The notes: generated by a model not told the origin, from the letters alone. Counted from the first letter of the stretch, positions 42,758 through 52,215 are shown. The stretch is DNA of 64,000 nt from Mesobacillus sp. S13 (GCF_020422885.1 NZ_CP084622.1:978001-1042000); one strand, 5' to 3'. A program made the numbers and translations.

Positions 42758-43567
42758 GTGGATTGCAAAGTAAGAAAGGGCACTATTCATTATGAAGTCA
42801 TTGGGGAAGGATTTCCCTTGCTGGTCCTGCATGCTATGGGTACGGACCATCGTTCCATGAAAGCCTGGCTGGAACCTGTTTTTAATAAAGTCGAAGGTTT
42901 TCAAAGAGTATATATTGATGTACCAGCGCATGGTAGAAGTGCTATTGACGATCATGTGAAATCGACCGATGACATGCTCGAAAACCTGCTTGATTTTATT
43001 GATGATACTTTTGGGGAGAGAGAATTTTCACTTGTCGGTGTATCGTTTGGCGGATATTTAGCTCAAGGGATTTTTCATGACAGGAGGTCCCAGGTAAAAG
43101 GGATTTGTCTATTGGCACCGGCACTTCACCTAAAGAAGAGGGATGTACCTGAAAGAGTCATTTTAGAGAGGGATGAAGACTTACTTTCCAGTCTTGAGCC
43201 TGATATCCGGGCTGCATTCGAGACTCTATTCATCTATCAAAATGAAGCGGCATTAACTGCCTTCATGAAGGAAATCCAGCCTGGCAGGCTTTTAGCCAAT
43301 CGTGAATTCCTTGCTTCGGATTGGAAGGCAAAACGCTATTACCTGGATGAGGAACCTTTTCACAATGTGCAGACTCTTCCAAATTCTGCGTTGTTTATTC
43401 TCGGGAAGCAGGATTATATTTGCGGCTATAAAGATCATTTGTTTTTACTAGAAAAGTTCCCGAATTCCACACTGGCTGTATTGGATCGGGCAGGGCATAT
43501 GCTGCAAATTGAGAAGCGTGAAGTTGTTCAGAATTTAATGGCGGATTGGTTGAGTGGCAGTCATTAA
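42758..43567 (+). CDS. Alpha/beta-fold hydrolase
   Basis: This 269-residue hydrolase has the oxyanion region LLVLHAMGTDHRSM, nucleophile elbow LVGVSFGGYLAQG (Ser near residue 97), acid region LGKQDYICGYK and the catalytic His in LDRAGHMLQIE. The GTG start lies next to the Nudix stop; GGGGGAGA provides the ribosome site. It is probably an esterase or similar. Operon with the Nudix gene, closed by the hairpin at 43571-43592. Confidence 0.88.
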   Translation: MDCKVRKGTIHYEVIGEGFPLLVLHAMGTDHRSMKAWLEPVFNKVEGFQRVYIDVPAHGRSAIDDHVKSTDDMLENLLDFIDDTFGEREFSLVGVSFGGYLAQGIFHDRRSQVKGICLLAPALHLKKRDVPERVILERDEDLLSSLEPDIRAAFETLFIYQNEAALTAFMKEIQPGRLLANREFLASDWKAKRYYLDEEPFHNVQTLPNSALFILGKQDYICGYKDHLFLLEKFPNSTLAVLDRAGHMLQIEKREVVQNLMADWLSGSH

Positions 43568-43594
43568 AAAGAGAGCGCGAATATGCGCTCTCAA
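43568..43594. terminator. Bidirectional terminator
   Basis: GAGAGCGC (43571-43578), GAATAT loop and GCGCTCTC (43585-43592), between convergent genes. Confidence 0.88.
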
Positions 43595-44535
43595 CCTTTC
43601 CGGAGTTGTTCCAAAATAATTTGTGCTTCATAACCGGCGGCAAAATCAATGATTGTCGCTTCTTCGCCTTTGATTGCTTTTACAAGATTATCAACCAATG
43701 AATCTGTCAGGGAGTGGTCAGCTTCCAATGGCAGGATTTCCTCGCCAAGTCTGCCGCCTTCGAGTTGCCCCCAGTTTAGGAGTGATAATGTTCCTTCATC
43801 ACCATAAGCTGTGAACGCAATTTCCTCTTTGCCGGCAATTTGACTCATGCCATCAATCAGAACCGGAGTCCCGTCTGCCAGCTTCAAGATTGCTAGGATT
43901 GCACTTTCACTCGCGTGCGGATCATCAGGGAATTGAATCTGGACATCCTTTACCTCTACCGATCCGAAAATCTTTTGCAGCTGCTGGATGAAATGGACGC
44001 CAACCTCAAGAACATAGCCACCCTGTTCCTTGCTCGCAACCCATGCATTCTGCTGCCATGGACGTGGCCATTGCGGGAAGTGCATCTTCAATTGAACCCT
44101 TCTCAGGTTGCCAACATAGTTACTCTTAATTAATTTTTCGAACGTCTTGCTGCCAGCGCTATAGTTCAACGGGAAGTTCATCGCATGAAGGACACCTGCA
44201 TCCTGCGCCTGTTTTAATAGACTTTCAGCTTCCTCTACAGAGTTTGCCAGCGGCTTCTCGCAAAGAATATGTATTCCTTTCGCAATTACATCAGATGCTA
44301 CGGCATGGTGGAACTTAGGGGGAACAGCAACATAAACAAGATCCAACTGCGAGTTCTCAAGCATTTCTTGATGGTTCGTGAATGCCGGAACCCCACCAAG
44401 TTCGGCTGCCGTTTCCTTCACTCTATCTTCAGCCGCGTCACAGACAGCCGCAATATCCATCTCCGGGTGTTCTTGAAAACCTTTAATCAAACGCTGGCCA
44501 ATTGCTCCAAGGCCGATTACTCCAACTTTTATCAT
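43591..44535 (-). CDS. Gfo/Idh/MocA-family oxidoreductase
   Basis: This 314-residue NAD(P)-dependent dehydrogenase starts with the Rossmann motif IKVGVIGLGAIGQRLIKGF. It has the family EKP motif GIHILCEKPLANSVEEAESLL and the substrate-side segment GYVLEVGVHFIQQLQKIFG with the catalytic His. Start 44535 has GGAGG 6 nt upstream; the longer frame begins inside that site. It is probably active on a sugar or polyol; context gives no hint. Confidence 0.87.
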   Translation of the reverse strand: MIKVGVIGLGAIGQRLIKGFQEHPEMDIAAVCDAAEDRVKETAAELGGVPAFTNHQEMLENSQLDLVYVAVPPKFHHAVASDVIAKGIHILCEKPLANSVEEAESLLKQAQDAGVLHAMNFPLNYSAGSKTFEKLIKSNYVGNLRRVQLKMHFPQWPRPWQQNAWVASKEQGGYVLEVGVHFIQQLQKIFGSVEVKDVQIQFPDDPHASESAILAILKLADGTPVLIDGMSQIAGKEEIAFTAYGDEGTLSLLNWGQLEGGRLGEEILPLEADHSLTDSLVDNLVKAIKGEEATIIDFAAGYEAQIILEQLRKG

Positions 44536-44614
44536 GAGGGACCTCCAATAATTCATTTGAAAACTATTATACAGATAATTTTAATTATTAAATAGTTTAG
44601 TGAGTCGAAGCAAT

Positions 44615-44643
44615 AAAAAACGCTGCCAGTTTTCGGCAGCGTT
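44615..44643 (-). terminator. Terminator
   Basis: AACGCTGCC, loop AGTTTTC, GGCAGCGTT, with six T on the minus-strand exit, after the gene ending at 44655. Confidence 0.9.
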
Positions 44644-44654
44644 CCTATTCATTG

Positions 44655-45005
44655 TTAATCAATATCAGGTTGGAACCCGATCAACTTGGCCTTTTTATCA
44701 GCTTTAGGATCTGCGTCTGGGAAGGTAATCACGGATGCGATATAGTCCCATCGCAAGAACATGTGGGTGATACAGGTTTCCTCCACCTGGTCTTCGTCAG
44801 GAATCGCGGTTCCATCTTCCTTCTGGACTGGAGTCCGCTTATAGCAAGGGTTCTCGACCCAAATCCCCATATTCTCAGCATGTACAATTTTTACAAGATA
44901 CCATTCATCTGGCTGGTAAATTCCCGTAATATCGCCAATCATGCTATCGGGAAAATTTTTAAGTTTAATCTGGACCTTCTGGTTAACATAAGCATCTAAA
45001 AACAT
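44655..45005 (-). CDS. Hypothetical protein (116 residues)
   Basis: This soluble protein starts MFLDAYVNQKVQIKLKNFPDSMIGDITGIYQPDEWYLVKIVHAENMGIWVENPC and ends AKLIGFQPDID. The first half looks like a small beta-barrel (Sm/SH3-like, of the kind that binds RNA or envelope ligands). The second half contains two cysteines (ENPCYKR, ETCITHMFLRWDYI). ATG 45005 fits GAAAGGAGA; the TTG two codons earlier is too close. I do not recognise the family. Single gene. Confidence 0.7.
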   Translation of the reverse strand: MFLDAYVNQKVQIKLKNFPDSMIGDITGIYQPDEWYLVKIVHAENMGIWVENPCYKRTPVQKEDGTAIPDEDQVEETCITHMFLRWDYIASVITFPDADPKADKKAKLIGFQPDID

Positions 45006-45075
45006 GAGCAATCTCCTTTCAATAAAAAACTCATCCTTTACCTACTTCCTTTTTCAGCAAAAAATAAACATGAAA

Positions 45076-45097
45076 AAAAGGCCAATTCAGGCCTTTT
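45076..45097 (-). terminator. Terminator overlapping the GNAT stop
   Basis: AAAAGGCC-AATTCA-GGCCTTTT with more A upstream, which becomes the T run on the minus strand. Confidence 0.85.
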
Positions 45098-45593
45098 ACA
45101 TAAACAACACCATTAAATCTTCATCATAATAAGTTCCATCAATCCGCAAAGCATTCTTTTCGACTCCATATGGTTCGAAGCCTAGAGAAGCATAAAGTTT
45201 CTTTGCAGGCTCATTGCTTGAGGTCACTGTGAGGTGAATCTGTTTCACGCTGCTTAATTCTGCCGCTTGTTTAATGGCTGTTTTTACAAGTTCCCGTCCA
45301 AGACCCCGACCACGTTGTGAGGAGGTCACATACATGGCAAAGATATACGCCCGGTGCTTCAGCTTCACTTTTCCTTCTGGAACAAGTGTCACGACCCCGA
45401 CCAGTAGGTTTTCGTCAAACGCGCCAAATGTATAAGTGAATTTACTATCTAGCCTTTGCTTGTAATCTGATGCTTCATAATACATCTCATCCTCATAACT
45501 CGAGCTGAATGCCTCAGGGTTCTGAAGCAAAGCCTCATGGCGCAGGACCCGATAACCTTCAGCATCCCCGCCATTTAATCGTCGAATTTCCAT
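45096..45593 (-). CDS. GNAT-family N-acetyltransferase
   Basis: This 165-residue acetyltransferase has acetyl-CoA segment IFAMYVTSSQRGRGLGRELVKTAIKQA (R-G-x-G-L-G) and the C-terminal IHLTVTSSNEPAKKLYASLGFEPYG. Start 45593 has GAGGTG 6 nt upstream. The open frame extends further upstream through the 52-bp repeat array but is not supported by a ribosome site or conservation. Acceptor unknown. Confidence 0.87.
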   Translation of the reverse strand: MEIRRLNGGDAEGYRVLRHEALLQNPEAFSSSYEDEMYYEASDYKQRLDSKFTYTFGAFDENLLVGVVTLVPEGKVKLKHRAYIFAMYVTSSQRGRGLGRELVKTAIKQAAELSSVKQIHLTVTSSNEPAKKLYASLGFEPYGVEKNALRIDGTYYDEDLMVLFM

Positions 45594-45707
45594 TATGCTC
45601 ACCTCTGTAAAATTGTTGATGTATAGAGTTCGAGATTTATTACCAATTTCCTTTAAAAAAGAGAATTTGTATTTAGGAGAGAGTGAATTGCAGGGATCCT
45701 TCGTGTG

Positions 45708-45965
45708 ATAGTTTGGAGGCGAGCTTGGAAAAGCTGTCAAAAGATGTGAGAAATTTAGATAGGTTCACCATCAAAAGGAGAAAAGCTGTCACAAGATGAG
45801 TAAACTTAAGACAGGTATGACATCAAAAGGAGAAAAGCTGTCAAAAGAAGAGCTAACTTAAGACAGGTTTGGAGGAAAAGCACAAAAAGCTGTCAAAAGA
45901 AGAGCAAACTTAAGACAGGTTCAGCATCAAAAGGAGAAAAGCTGTCATAAGTCCGAATCAGCACC
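45708..45965. repeat. 52-bp tandem repeat array (about 4.5 units)
   Basis: The word AAAAGCTGTC starts at 45729, 45781, 45833, 45885 and 45937, an exact 52-bp period. Units share AAAAGCTGTCAAAAGA, an AACTTAAGACAGGTT middle and ATCAAAAGGAG end; unit 3 instead ends TTGGAGGAAAAGCACA, like the partial unit before 45729. CTGTC and GACAG in each unit can pair. It fills the region between the glnS terminator and the GNAT gene. Apart from it I see nothing in this 422-bp gap. Confidence 0.85.
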
Positions 45966-45973
45966 AAACAAAA

Positions 45974-45998
45974 ACCTTCCCGACAAACCCGGGAAGGT
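45974..45998 (-). terminator. Terminator of glnS
   Basis: ACCTTCCCG and CGGGAAGGT flank a short loop; the minus-strand exit is GGTTTTTGTTTGG. Confidence 0.85.
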
Positions 45999-46015
45999 CA
46001 AAGTTACACAAAATA

Positions 46016-47674
46016 TTAAAGCTTAAACGAGCTCTTCAGCGAAACAATGCGGTTGAAGACTTTCTTGTCTTCTGTTGTGTGCTTTGGATCGACGTTGAAG
46101 TAGCCGTGGCGGAAGAACTGGAATTTGTCCTGCGGTTTGGCGTCCTTCATGTTTGGCTCGATGTAGCCGTTCACGATTTCCAATGATTTTTCATTAACCT
46201 GATCCAGGAATGATTTTTTTTCTGCCTCATTTTCGCTTTCTTCTTCATCATCAAGAATAAGCGGCTCATACAGGCGGAATTCTGCAGGCAGTGCATGCGT
46301 TGCGTCTACCCAGTGCAGTGTTCCTTTTACTTTGCGGCCAGTAAAGCCGGATCCGCTCTTTGTTTCTACATCATAGGTGCAGTGAAGCTCGACGACTTCA
46401 CCATTTTCGTCTTTGATGACGTCATTGCACTTAATGAAATATGCATGCTTCAGACGGACTTCATTGCCAGGGAAGAGGCGGAAGTACTTCGCTGGCGGAT
46501 TTTCCATGAAGTCGTCCTGCTCAACATAAATTTCACGTGAGAATGGAATTTTACGTGTGCCCATTTCCGGGTTTTCCGGGTTGATATCTGCGTCCAGCCA
46601 TTCCACTTCGCCTTCAGGATAATTCGTGATGACGACTTTCAATGGACGAAGCACGCCCATCGTACGTGGGGCCTTCAGCTTAAGGTCTTCACGAACAAAG
46701 TGCTCAAGCATTTGTGCGTCAACAGTTGAGTAGCCTTTGGAAACTCCAGCTGCTTTTACAAATTCACGGATTGCTTCTGGTGTGAAGCCGCGTCTTCTCA
46801 AACCGGAAATTGTCGGCAGGCGAGGGTCATCCCAGCCATCGACATATCCTTCTTCAACAAGCTGCTTCAGTTTGCGCTTGCTCATGACCGTGTTCGTCAA
46901 GTTGAGACGGCCAAATTCGATCTGCTGCGGTGTTGCTTCCATTTCACACTCACGAACAACCCAGTCGTATAGCGGACGCTGGTCTTCAAACTCGGTCGTG
47001 CACAAACTGTGGGTAACACCTTCCAGCGCATCCTCGAGTGGATGGGCAAAAGCGTACATTGGGTAGATGCACCACTTGTCACCTGTGTTGTGATGTGATG
47101 CATGAGAAATACGATAAATGACAGGGTCACGAAGGTTGATATTTGGTGATGACATATCGATTTTCGCACGCAATACCTTTTCGCCATTTGCGAATTCACC
47201 ATTGCGCATCTTTTCGAACAGCTCAAGGTTCTCTTCTACCGAACGATCACGATATGGACTTTCTTTTCCCGGTTCAGAAAGTGTCCCGCGGTATTCGCGG
47301 ATTTCATCCGCTGACAAGTCATCGACATACGCCAATCCCTTTTTGATCAACAGGACAGCTCGGTCGTACATTTCATCGAAATAGTCAGATGCATAGAACA
47401 AGCCTTCCCACTCATAGCCCAGCCATTCAACATCTTCCTTGATGGCATCCACGTATTCCTGGTCTTCCTTCAGCGGGTTCGTGTCATCGAATCGCAGGTT
47501 TGTCTTGCCGCCGAATTCATCTGCAAGGCCAAAGTTGATGACGATGGATTTTGCATGACCGATATGTAGGTATCCATTTGGTTCAGGAGGGAATCGGGTC
47601 ACGACTTGATCGCGCTTGCCGCTCTCCAAATCTTCCTTAATGATTGTTTTTATAAAATTAGAGTTCTCTTCCAA
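46016..47674 (-). CDS. glnS: Glutaminyl-tRNA synthetase
   Basis: This 552-residue class I synthetase charges tRNA-Gln directly. The HIGH motif is in [25 protein letters not shown], the KMSKS equivalent is [13 protein letters not shown], and the GlnRS-type [38 protein letters not shown] and [25 protein letters not shown] segments are present. The C-terminal anticodon-binding beta-barrels are complete and there is no fused YqeY domain. TTG start. Many bacilli lack GlnRS and instead amidate Glu-tRNA-Gln with GatCAB, so this gene probably has a transferred origin. Confidence 0.95.
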   Translation of the reverse strand: MEENSNFIKTIIKEDLESGKRDQVVTRFPPEPNGYLHIGHAKSIVINFGLADEFGGKTNLRFDDTNPLKEDQEYVDAIKEDVEWLGYEWEGLFYASDYFDEMYDRAVLLIKKGLAYVDDLSADEIREYRGTLSEPGKESPYRDRSVEENLELFEKMRNGEFANGEKVLRAKIDMSSPNINLRDPVIYRISHASHHNTGDKWCIYPMYAFAHPLEDALEGVTHSLCTTEFEDQRPLYDWVVRECEMEATPQQIEFGRLNLTNTVMSKRKLKQLVEEGYVDGWDDPRLPTISGLRRRGFTPEAIREFVKAAGVSKGYSTVDAQMLEHFVREDLKLKAPRTMGVLRPLKVVITNYPEGEVEWLDADINPENPEMGTRKIPFSREIYVEQDDFMENPPAKYFRLFPGNEVRLKHAYFIKCNDVIKDENGEVVELHCTYDVETKSGSGFTGRKVKGTLHWVDATHALPAEFRLYEPLILDDEEESENEAEKKSFLDQVNEKSLEIVNGYIEPNMKDAKPQDKFQFFRHGYFNVDPKHTTEDKKVFNRIVSLKSSFKL

Positions 47675-47792
47675 TTAAATCAGCCTTTCCTTTGATCAGT
47701 CTCATTATCTTTATTTTAATGATTACTATAATATATTTCCACTGAACTATATAGTAATAAGAAAAAAGCGGAAAAACAAGTGGTGAAATAGG

Positions 47793-47820
47793 AAAAAGGT
47801 GCCTTGAATCAAGGCACCTG
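47793..47820 (-). terminator. Terminator of rocB
   Basis: AGGTGCCTTG-AAT-CAAGGCACCT with a T run (rc of GGAAAAA) on the minus strand. Confidence 0.85.
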
Positions 47821-47824
47821 CAGA

Positions 47825-49477
47825 TTATTTGGCTAAAAGATTCCGAATGACTTCGTATGTCAGATTTGGAACGATTCTAACAGAGTAGTCGATTTCCATT
47901 CGTTCGTATCGTTTATGGGCGTCAAGCCCGTATGGCCCTATGTTGATGACTGGTACGTTCAACTCACGGATTTCCTGGTAATCCACGAAAAATTTCGATC
48001 CCCAGCTAGGGTTGTTCCGTGACGCAGAGTCCAGCGCTTCGTCATCATCGCTTAATGCGACAAAGCTCATATCAGATATATAAGGAAAGAAACTGCGGAC
48101 GACAATCGGTTCCTCGTATTCAGGCTGAACCGCTTCAACAGCAGCGTCCAAAGCTTCAATCAGATTTCGTTCATCCTCGGTATCACCAGCGACTTCAATC
48201 CTTGGTGAGTAGAGGGAGGAGTAGAAGACGATGATGGCCGGACTCTGGTCGGGCATCCACTTCCAGGCTTCCTCAACGACTCTTGCAGCATACATTCTCA
48301 GGTCGAGGCTGGCATCGAGAAGAAGGTCATCCTTGAATTCCACCATATGGGCGGTGTACTCAGATCCATGGGCCTTAATGAGTTCGGCTTCCATTTCTTC
48401 ATACGTCATCACCCGCGGCTGCCATTGCAGTTCCCTGCATGGTTCGCCGATGATTTTGCAAAATTGGAGGTAACGTTCCTCGTACAACTTCAAGGCTTTT
48501 CCAAAAGCAATATGAGCTTGTTCTTTCAGCTTTCCTAAAACATCCTTTGGAGTCCAGGAGTGGATGAAAAAATTATAATATACATAAGCAGCCAGTGCCG
48601 TTTGGACGGTATAGTTTGGTTTGAGGTCCATCTGCTTAAGGGATACGGGCGGCATCGTCGTCTCGCCGAACGCCTCATTGCAGAGTTCAGGATTATAGTC
48701 GATTTGTCTGGTCAGTTCAGCTGCAATCAAGTTGGGATCGAGACCTTCAAAAGCAGAGCCAACATGGGTTTCAGATCCCGTGATGTAAAATGAAGGCAGC
48801 AGCTTTCCGACAGTTCCTTTATAGATATAGCGGTTCTTGTCTCCGGCATATCTTGGGGAAACAAAGTCGCTGTTTACCGCCGCGACATATTCAAAACCAT
48901 GCTCTTCTTTCCAGGTCTTGAGGTCCTTGACACCAGAGAGGATTCCATACGAGCTGTCCTCTTCATCGCACTCTGCCAAAAAGACAAGATTGCCATCAAG
49001 TTCCTCCGGGTGCTCGGAAAAGTATTTCAGTAGATAAAGATTAGAAGCGACGCCGCTCTTCATATCAAGGACCCCGCGTCCGAACATCCAGTCTCCGGAT
49101 CTCGCTTGTTCGCTGACAAGTGGAGGCAGCTTTTCTTTTTTTAACTCAACAAGCAGCTGGTCCGGGTCAAAGGCCAGGTCGGCCAACTGTGTAAAATCAT
49201 CAATTCCCACTGTATCAAGATGGCCCATCAAAATGACAGTGCGGTTGCTGGTCCCTTTTGTTCCTTTTACAAAAGCCATGACATTATATCGTTCGAGTAC
49301 ATCATTCTGGGTTTGAGGTTTGATTACATGTGTCGGATTCTCTATAAAATAAGGAAACGATGAAATCATCGTATAAAGTGCCTGAGCAATCTCGTTTTCT
49401 CCATTGGTATTGACAATGCTCCCGATGTTCACAAGCTGCTTCGTATAAAATAAAACCTCATCCCTGCAATTAAGCAT
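47825..49477 (-). CDS. rocB: RocB-like M20-family peptidase
   Basis: This 550-residue protein is of the M20 metallopeptidase family, RocB branch (linked in B. subtilis to arginine use; exact reaction unproven). Metal and catalytic segments are TVILMGHLDTVGIDDF, GRGVLDMKSGVASNLYLL and FLAECDEEDSSYGILSGVKDLK. Late RocB-type segments are SFFPYISDMSFVALSDDD and IGPYGLDAHKRYERME. Start 49477 is preferred because GGGG lies about 9 nt upstream; ATG 49486 touches it. No other roc genes are adjacent. Confidence 0.85.
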   Translation of the reverse strand: MLNCRDEVLFYTKQLVNIGSIVNTNGENEIAQALYTMISSFPYFIENPTHVIKPQTQNDVLERYNVMAFVKGTKGTSNRTVILMGHLDTVGIDDFTQLADLAFDPDQLLVELKKEKLPPLVSEQARSGDWMFGRGVLDMKSGVASNLYLLKYFSEHPEELDGNLVFLAECDEEDSSYGILSGVKDLKTWKEEHGFEYVAAVNSDFVSPRYAGDKNRYIYKGTVGKLLPSFYITGSETHVGSAFEGLDPNLIAAELTRQIDYNPELCNEAFGETTMPPVSLKQMDLKPNYTVQTALAAYVYYNFFIHSWTPKDVLGKLKEQAHIAFGKALKLYEERYLQFCKIIGEPCRELQWQPRVMTYEEMEAELIKAHGSEYTAHMVEFKDDLLLDASLDLRMYAARVVEEAWKWMPDQSPAIIVFYSSLYSPRIEVAGDTEDERNLIEALDAAVEAVQPEYEEPIVVRSFFPYISDMSFVALSDDDEALDSASRNNPSWGSKFFVDYQEIRELNVPVINIGPYGLDAHKRYERMEIDYSVRIVPNLTYEVIRNLLAK

Positions 49478-49732
49478 CCAAAGCATCCCCTTTCAGAATA
49501 TTCAGGATTTACTATCAAGCTAACGTATATCGTTGTGAAATACAATAGAAAAAAATGACTAAGGGAATTCTTCTATTGTAATAGTTGAAAAAAGGTGTGC
49601 ATTGTTTAGATTGTTAAGTATTTCACAATCCAGACATAACATGAAGAACCTTTTATGACGATTGCTCTTAACTGTATGTTTTTTTGAAAAAATAATTGAA
49701 AATAAAGGTGTAATAGATAAGGAGGGAATATC

Positions 49733-50188
49733 ATGCCAAAAGAAATTTTCAAAGCCAGTGCTGCATTGCAGGAGGGTGTAAAGGTTGATGTTCAGGCCAG
49801 GGGTTTCCATATCACGATTGACGAGCCTGTCAATTTGGGAGGAACCGACCAGGGGATGAATCCGGTGGAAATGCTTCTTGGTGCGTTAGGAGCCTGCCAA
49901 TCAATCGTGGCGAGGGTCTACAGCCAAAAATTCGGTGTGGTGTTAGAGGATTTCCGGGTTGAATTGGAAGGGGATCTTGATACGGATGGATTCATGAACA
50001 AGTCAGATGTGCGCCGGGGCTATTCAGATATTCGATATACCTACTATATAAAGTCCCCATCTCCAGAGGAAAACATCAGGGCACTAGCAGATTTCATTGC
50101 GAAAACTTGTCCGGTGGATGATACCATCTCAAATCCAGTGAATGTCACCAGATCAGAAATCATCATCGAGAAACCAGTTGCATTATAA
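49733..50188 (+). CDS. OsmC-family peroxidase-like protein
   Basis: This 151-residue OsmC/Ohr-fold protein has the two redox cysteines of the family, one in EMLLGALGACQSIVARVYSQ (about residue 53) and one in ADFIAKTCPVDDTI (about residue 124). It probably reduces organic hydroperoxides with thiols. AAGGAGGG precedes the ATG. Single gene with a terminator. Confidence 0.88.
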   Translation: MPKEIFKASAALQEGVKVDVQARGFHITIDEPVNLGGTDQGMNPVEMLLGALGACQSIVARVYSQKFGVVLEDFRVELEGDLDTDGFMNKSDVRRGYSDIRYTYYIKSPSPEENIRALADFIAKTCPVDDTISNPVNVTRSEIIIEKPVAL

Positions 50189-50201
50189 AGACGAACAACA
50201 A

Positions 50202-50228
50202 ACGGCGCCAATCTGGTGCCGTTTTTTT
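50202..50228 (+). terminator. Terminator after the OsmC gene
   Basis: ACGGCGCCA-ATC-TGGTGCCGT followed by seven T. Confidence 0.93.
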
Positions 50229-50288
50229 GCCTCATAAAAACTGTAGCAATGGGGAAGTTAAAGGTAAAAATTTTTTAGGAGGCAGCTT

Positions 50289-50888
50289 ATGGATTTCACT
50301 TTTATATGGCAAACGGCTCTATTGATTCTATCAGGGATTTTGCTGTTGAGAATCGCAGGAAGAAAATCAATCTCACAAATGACGCTGGCGCAAACAGTCG
50401 TTATGATTTCACTTGGTACCATCATCGTCCAGCCCATTGTGCAAAAAAGCATGTGGAAGGCAATCGCCGGTGCAGCTATCTTTGTCGCTGCCATTTTAAT
50501 TCTTGAGTATTTGCAGCTGAAATTTAATTTCTTCGAGAAATTCATCACAGGGAAATCAAAGATCATCATTCAGAATGGTCAGCTAAATATCAAGACCTTG
50601 AAGAAGCTGCGGCTGACGGTTGACCAGTTGGAGATGAGACTTAGGAATAAAGGGATTACGAAGCTGGAAGATGTTAAATATGCGACGATCGAACCTAACG
50701 GCCAGCTTGGCTATGAGCTCACGGATGACGCAAAACCGCTCACGGTCGGGGAGTTTAAAAGGGTATTGAATGACTATCTTCCAGCAATGCTCATGAAAAT
50801 GGAAGAAAAATCGCAATCAGCAAATCCAGATATCTTTGAAGAACTTAATAAATCAAATCCGCAAGATAACCCGAAATACCTTCAATAA
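50289..50888 (+). CDS. DUF421 (YetF-like) membrane protein
   Basis: This 199-residue protein has about three N-terminal helices and a soluble YetF/DUF421 domain. The family segment is LLRIAGRKSISQMTLAQTVVMISLGTIIVQP, and KIIIQNGQLNIKTLKKLRLTVDQLEMRLRNKGITKLEDVKYATIEPNGQLGYEL is the C-terminal pair of YetF motifs. AGGAGGCAGCTT precedes the ATG. Function unknown; some members occur in spore membranes. Confidence 0.87.
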   Translation: MDFTFIWQTALLILSGILLLRIAGRKSISQMTLAQTVVMISLGTIIVQPIVQKSMWKAIAGAAIFVAAILILEYLQLKFNFFEKFITGKSKIIIQNGQLNIKTLKKLRLTVDQLEMRLRNKGITKLEDVKYATIEPNGQLGYELTDDAKPLTVGEFKRVLNDYLPAMLMKMEEKSQSANPDIFEELNKSNPQDNPKYLQ

Positions 50889-50953
50889 AACAAAATTTCC
50901 CTTTTATTTATCCAGTGGCCTATGCTATTATTTAGAAATGCGAAATACATGTA

Positions 50954-50977
50954 AAAATCTTCTTTGCAGAAGATTTT
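50954..50977 (+). promoter_or_regulatory. Attenuator-like hairpin in the leader of the MFS gene
   Basis: AAAATCTTCT-TTGC-AGAAGATTTT followed by TTTCTTTTTT lies between a promoter-like TATTAT box (about 50927) and the MFS ribosome site at 50995-51000. It may end transcription from the DUF421 gene, or attenuate the MFS transcript. A short open frame starting ATG 50939 (MRNTCKNLLCRRFF...) passes through it. Confidence 0.5.
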
Positions 50978-51008
50978 TTTCTTTTTTAACAAAAAGGGGA
51001 GATATACT

Positions 51009-52208
51009 TTGTCACAACCAAAAGAACCATTATGGACCTCTTCGTTCATTAAATTGATGGTAGGGAATCTATTCATTTTCATGTCTTTCCAGATGCTGAT
51101 TCCGACTCTGCCGCCTTATATAAAATCAATCGGTGCCAGCGGAACGGAAATCGGGCTGGTCACGGCACTATTCTCTATCGGTGCTGTTTTGAGCAGGCCG
51201 TTCATTGGCTTCATGCTTGAGTATAAAGCGCGGGGGCCGCTCGTTTTGATTGGTGCTGTAATGCTCCTATTGATTACATTCTTATATCCACTTTCACAAG
51301 TAGTCGTGATTTTCCTGGCAATACGCCTGATCCATGGCCTTGCCTGGGGATGGTCAACGACGGTTAATGGTACAGCTGCTGTTGACCTTGTCCCTAACTC
51401 ACGCCTTGGCGAGGGGATGGGATATTTCGGCTTGTCCATCACTATTGGGATGATTATTGCGCCAAGTCTTGGAATTTTCTTGTTCCAGGTTACGTCTTTC
51501 GATAATCTCATTTACATTTCCGGGGCTCTTGGAGTCATTGCATTGGTGCTCCTGGGGACGATTAAGTACAACACGCCCAATCAGGTGTTAACGACCAAAA
51601 AGGAAGACCTTAAATTCACTTATTTAGGGTCACTTGTCGAAAAATCCGGCTGGTTCCCGGCAATGCTCACATTGCTCATTAACCTTGGCTATGGAACGAT
51701 TGTCACCTTCATCGTGATTTTCGGGGATGAACGCGGGATTGACCAAATCTTCCTGTTCTACCTGTGCAATGCTATCCTTGCGTCCTTGTCGCGTCCGGTT
51801 GCCGGAAAATGGTTTGACCAGAAAGGGCCTGTCGGGCTTGTCATACTAACCATCTCTATTACGATCATGGGGATGTGGGTGCTGAGCTTCGCCCATTCTA
51901 ACATCATGATTGCGATTGCCGGCGTATTATTCGGAATCGGATTCGGTTCCCTGATCCCGACCCTGCAATCGTGGACATTGTCACTGACACCTCCAAATCG
52001 CCGAGGTGTCGCAAATGGAATGTTCTTTTCATCCATCGACCTGGGAATAGGATTAAGCGGACTGATTTTCGGGGTGCTTGCACAATTCATCGATTTGGGA
52101 ACATTATTCCGGATCTCCAGCGGGTTCATTGTGTTAGCCCTGATCCTGACCATTGTAAAAGGAAGACAGACGAAAGAAGTACAACAGCCAAAGGAAGCTC
52201 TTTCCTGA
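51009..52208 (+). CDS. MFS transporter
   Basis: This 399-residue twelve-helix transporter opens SQPKEPLWTSSFIKLMVGNLFIFMSFQMLIPTLPPYIKSIGASGTEIGLV. Motif A equivalent is LSRPFIGFMLEYKARGPLVLIG, and helices 4-5 read HGLAWGWSTTVNGTAAVDLVPNSRLGEGMGYFGLS. It resembles the efflux MFS at 8507. A TTG start at 51009 follows AAAAGGGGA; the longer frame begins within the leader hairpin. Substrate unknown. Confidence 0.87.
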   Translation: MSQPKEPLWTSSFIKLMVGNLFIFMSFQMLIPTLPPYIKSIGASGTEIGLVTALFSIGAVLSRPFIGFMLEYKARGPLVLIGAVMLLLITFLYPLSQVVVIFLAIRLIHGLAWGWSTTVNGTAAVDLVPNSRLGEGMGYFGLSITIGMIIAPSLGIFLFQVTSFDNLIYISGALGVIALVLLGTIKYNTPNQVLTTKKEDLKFTYLGSLVEKSGWFPAMLTLLINLGYGTIVTFIVIFGDERGIDQIFLFYLCNAILASLSRPVAGKWFDQKGPVGLVILTISITIMGMWVLSFAHSNIMIAIAGVLFGIGFGSLIPTLQSWTLSLTPPNRRGVANGMFFSSIDLGIGLSGLIFGVLAQFIDLGTLFRISSGFIVLALILTIVKGRQTKEVQQPKEALS

Positions 52209-52215
52209 GGCAGGA

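Noticed and set aside
47675..47792. T-box leader for glnS
   Set aside because: The intergenic region is too short and has neither a T-box core (AGGGTGGNACCGCG) nor a leader terminator.
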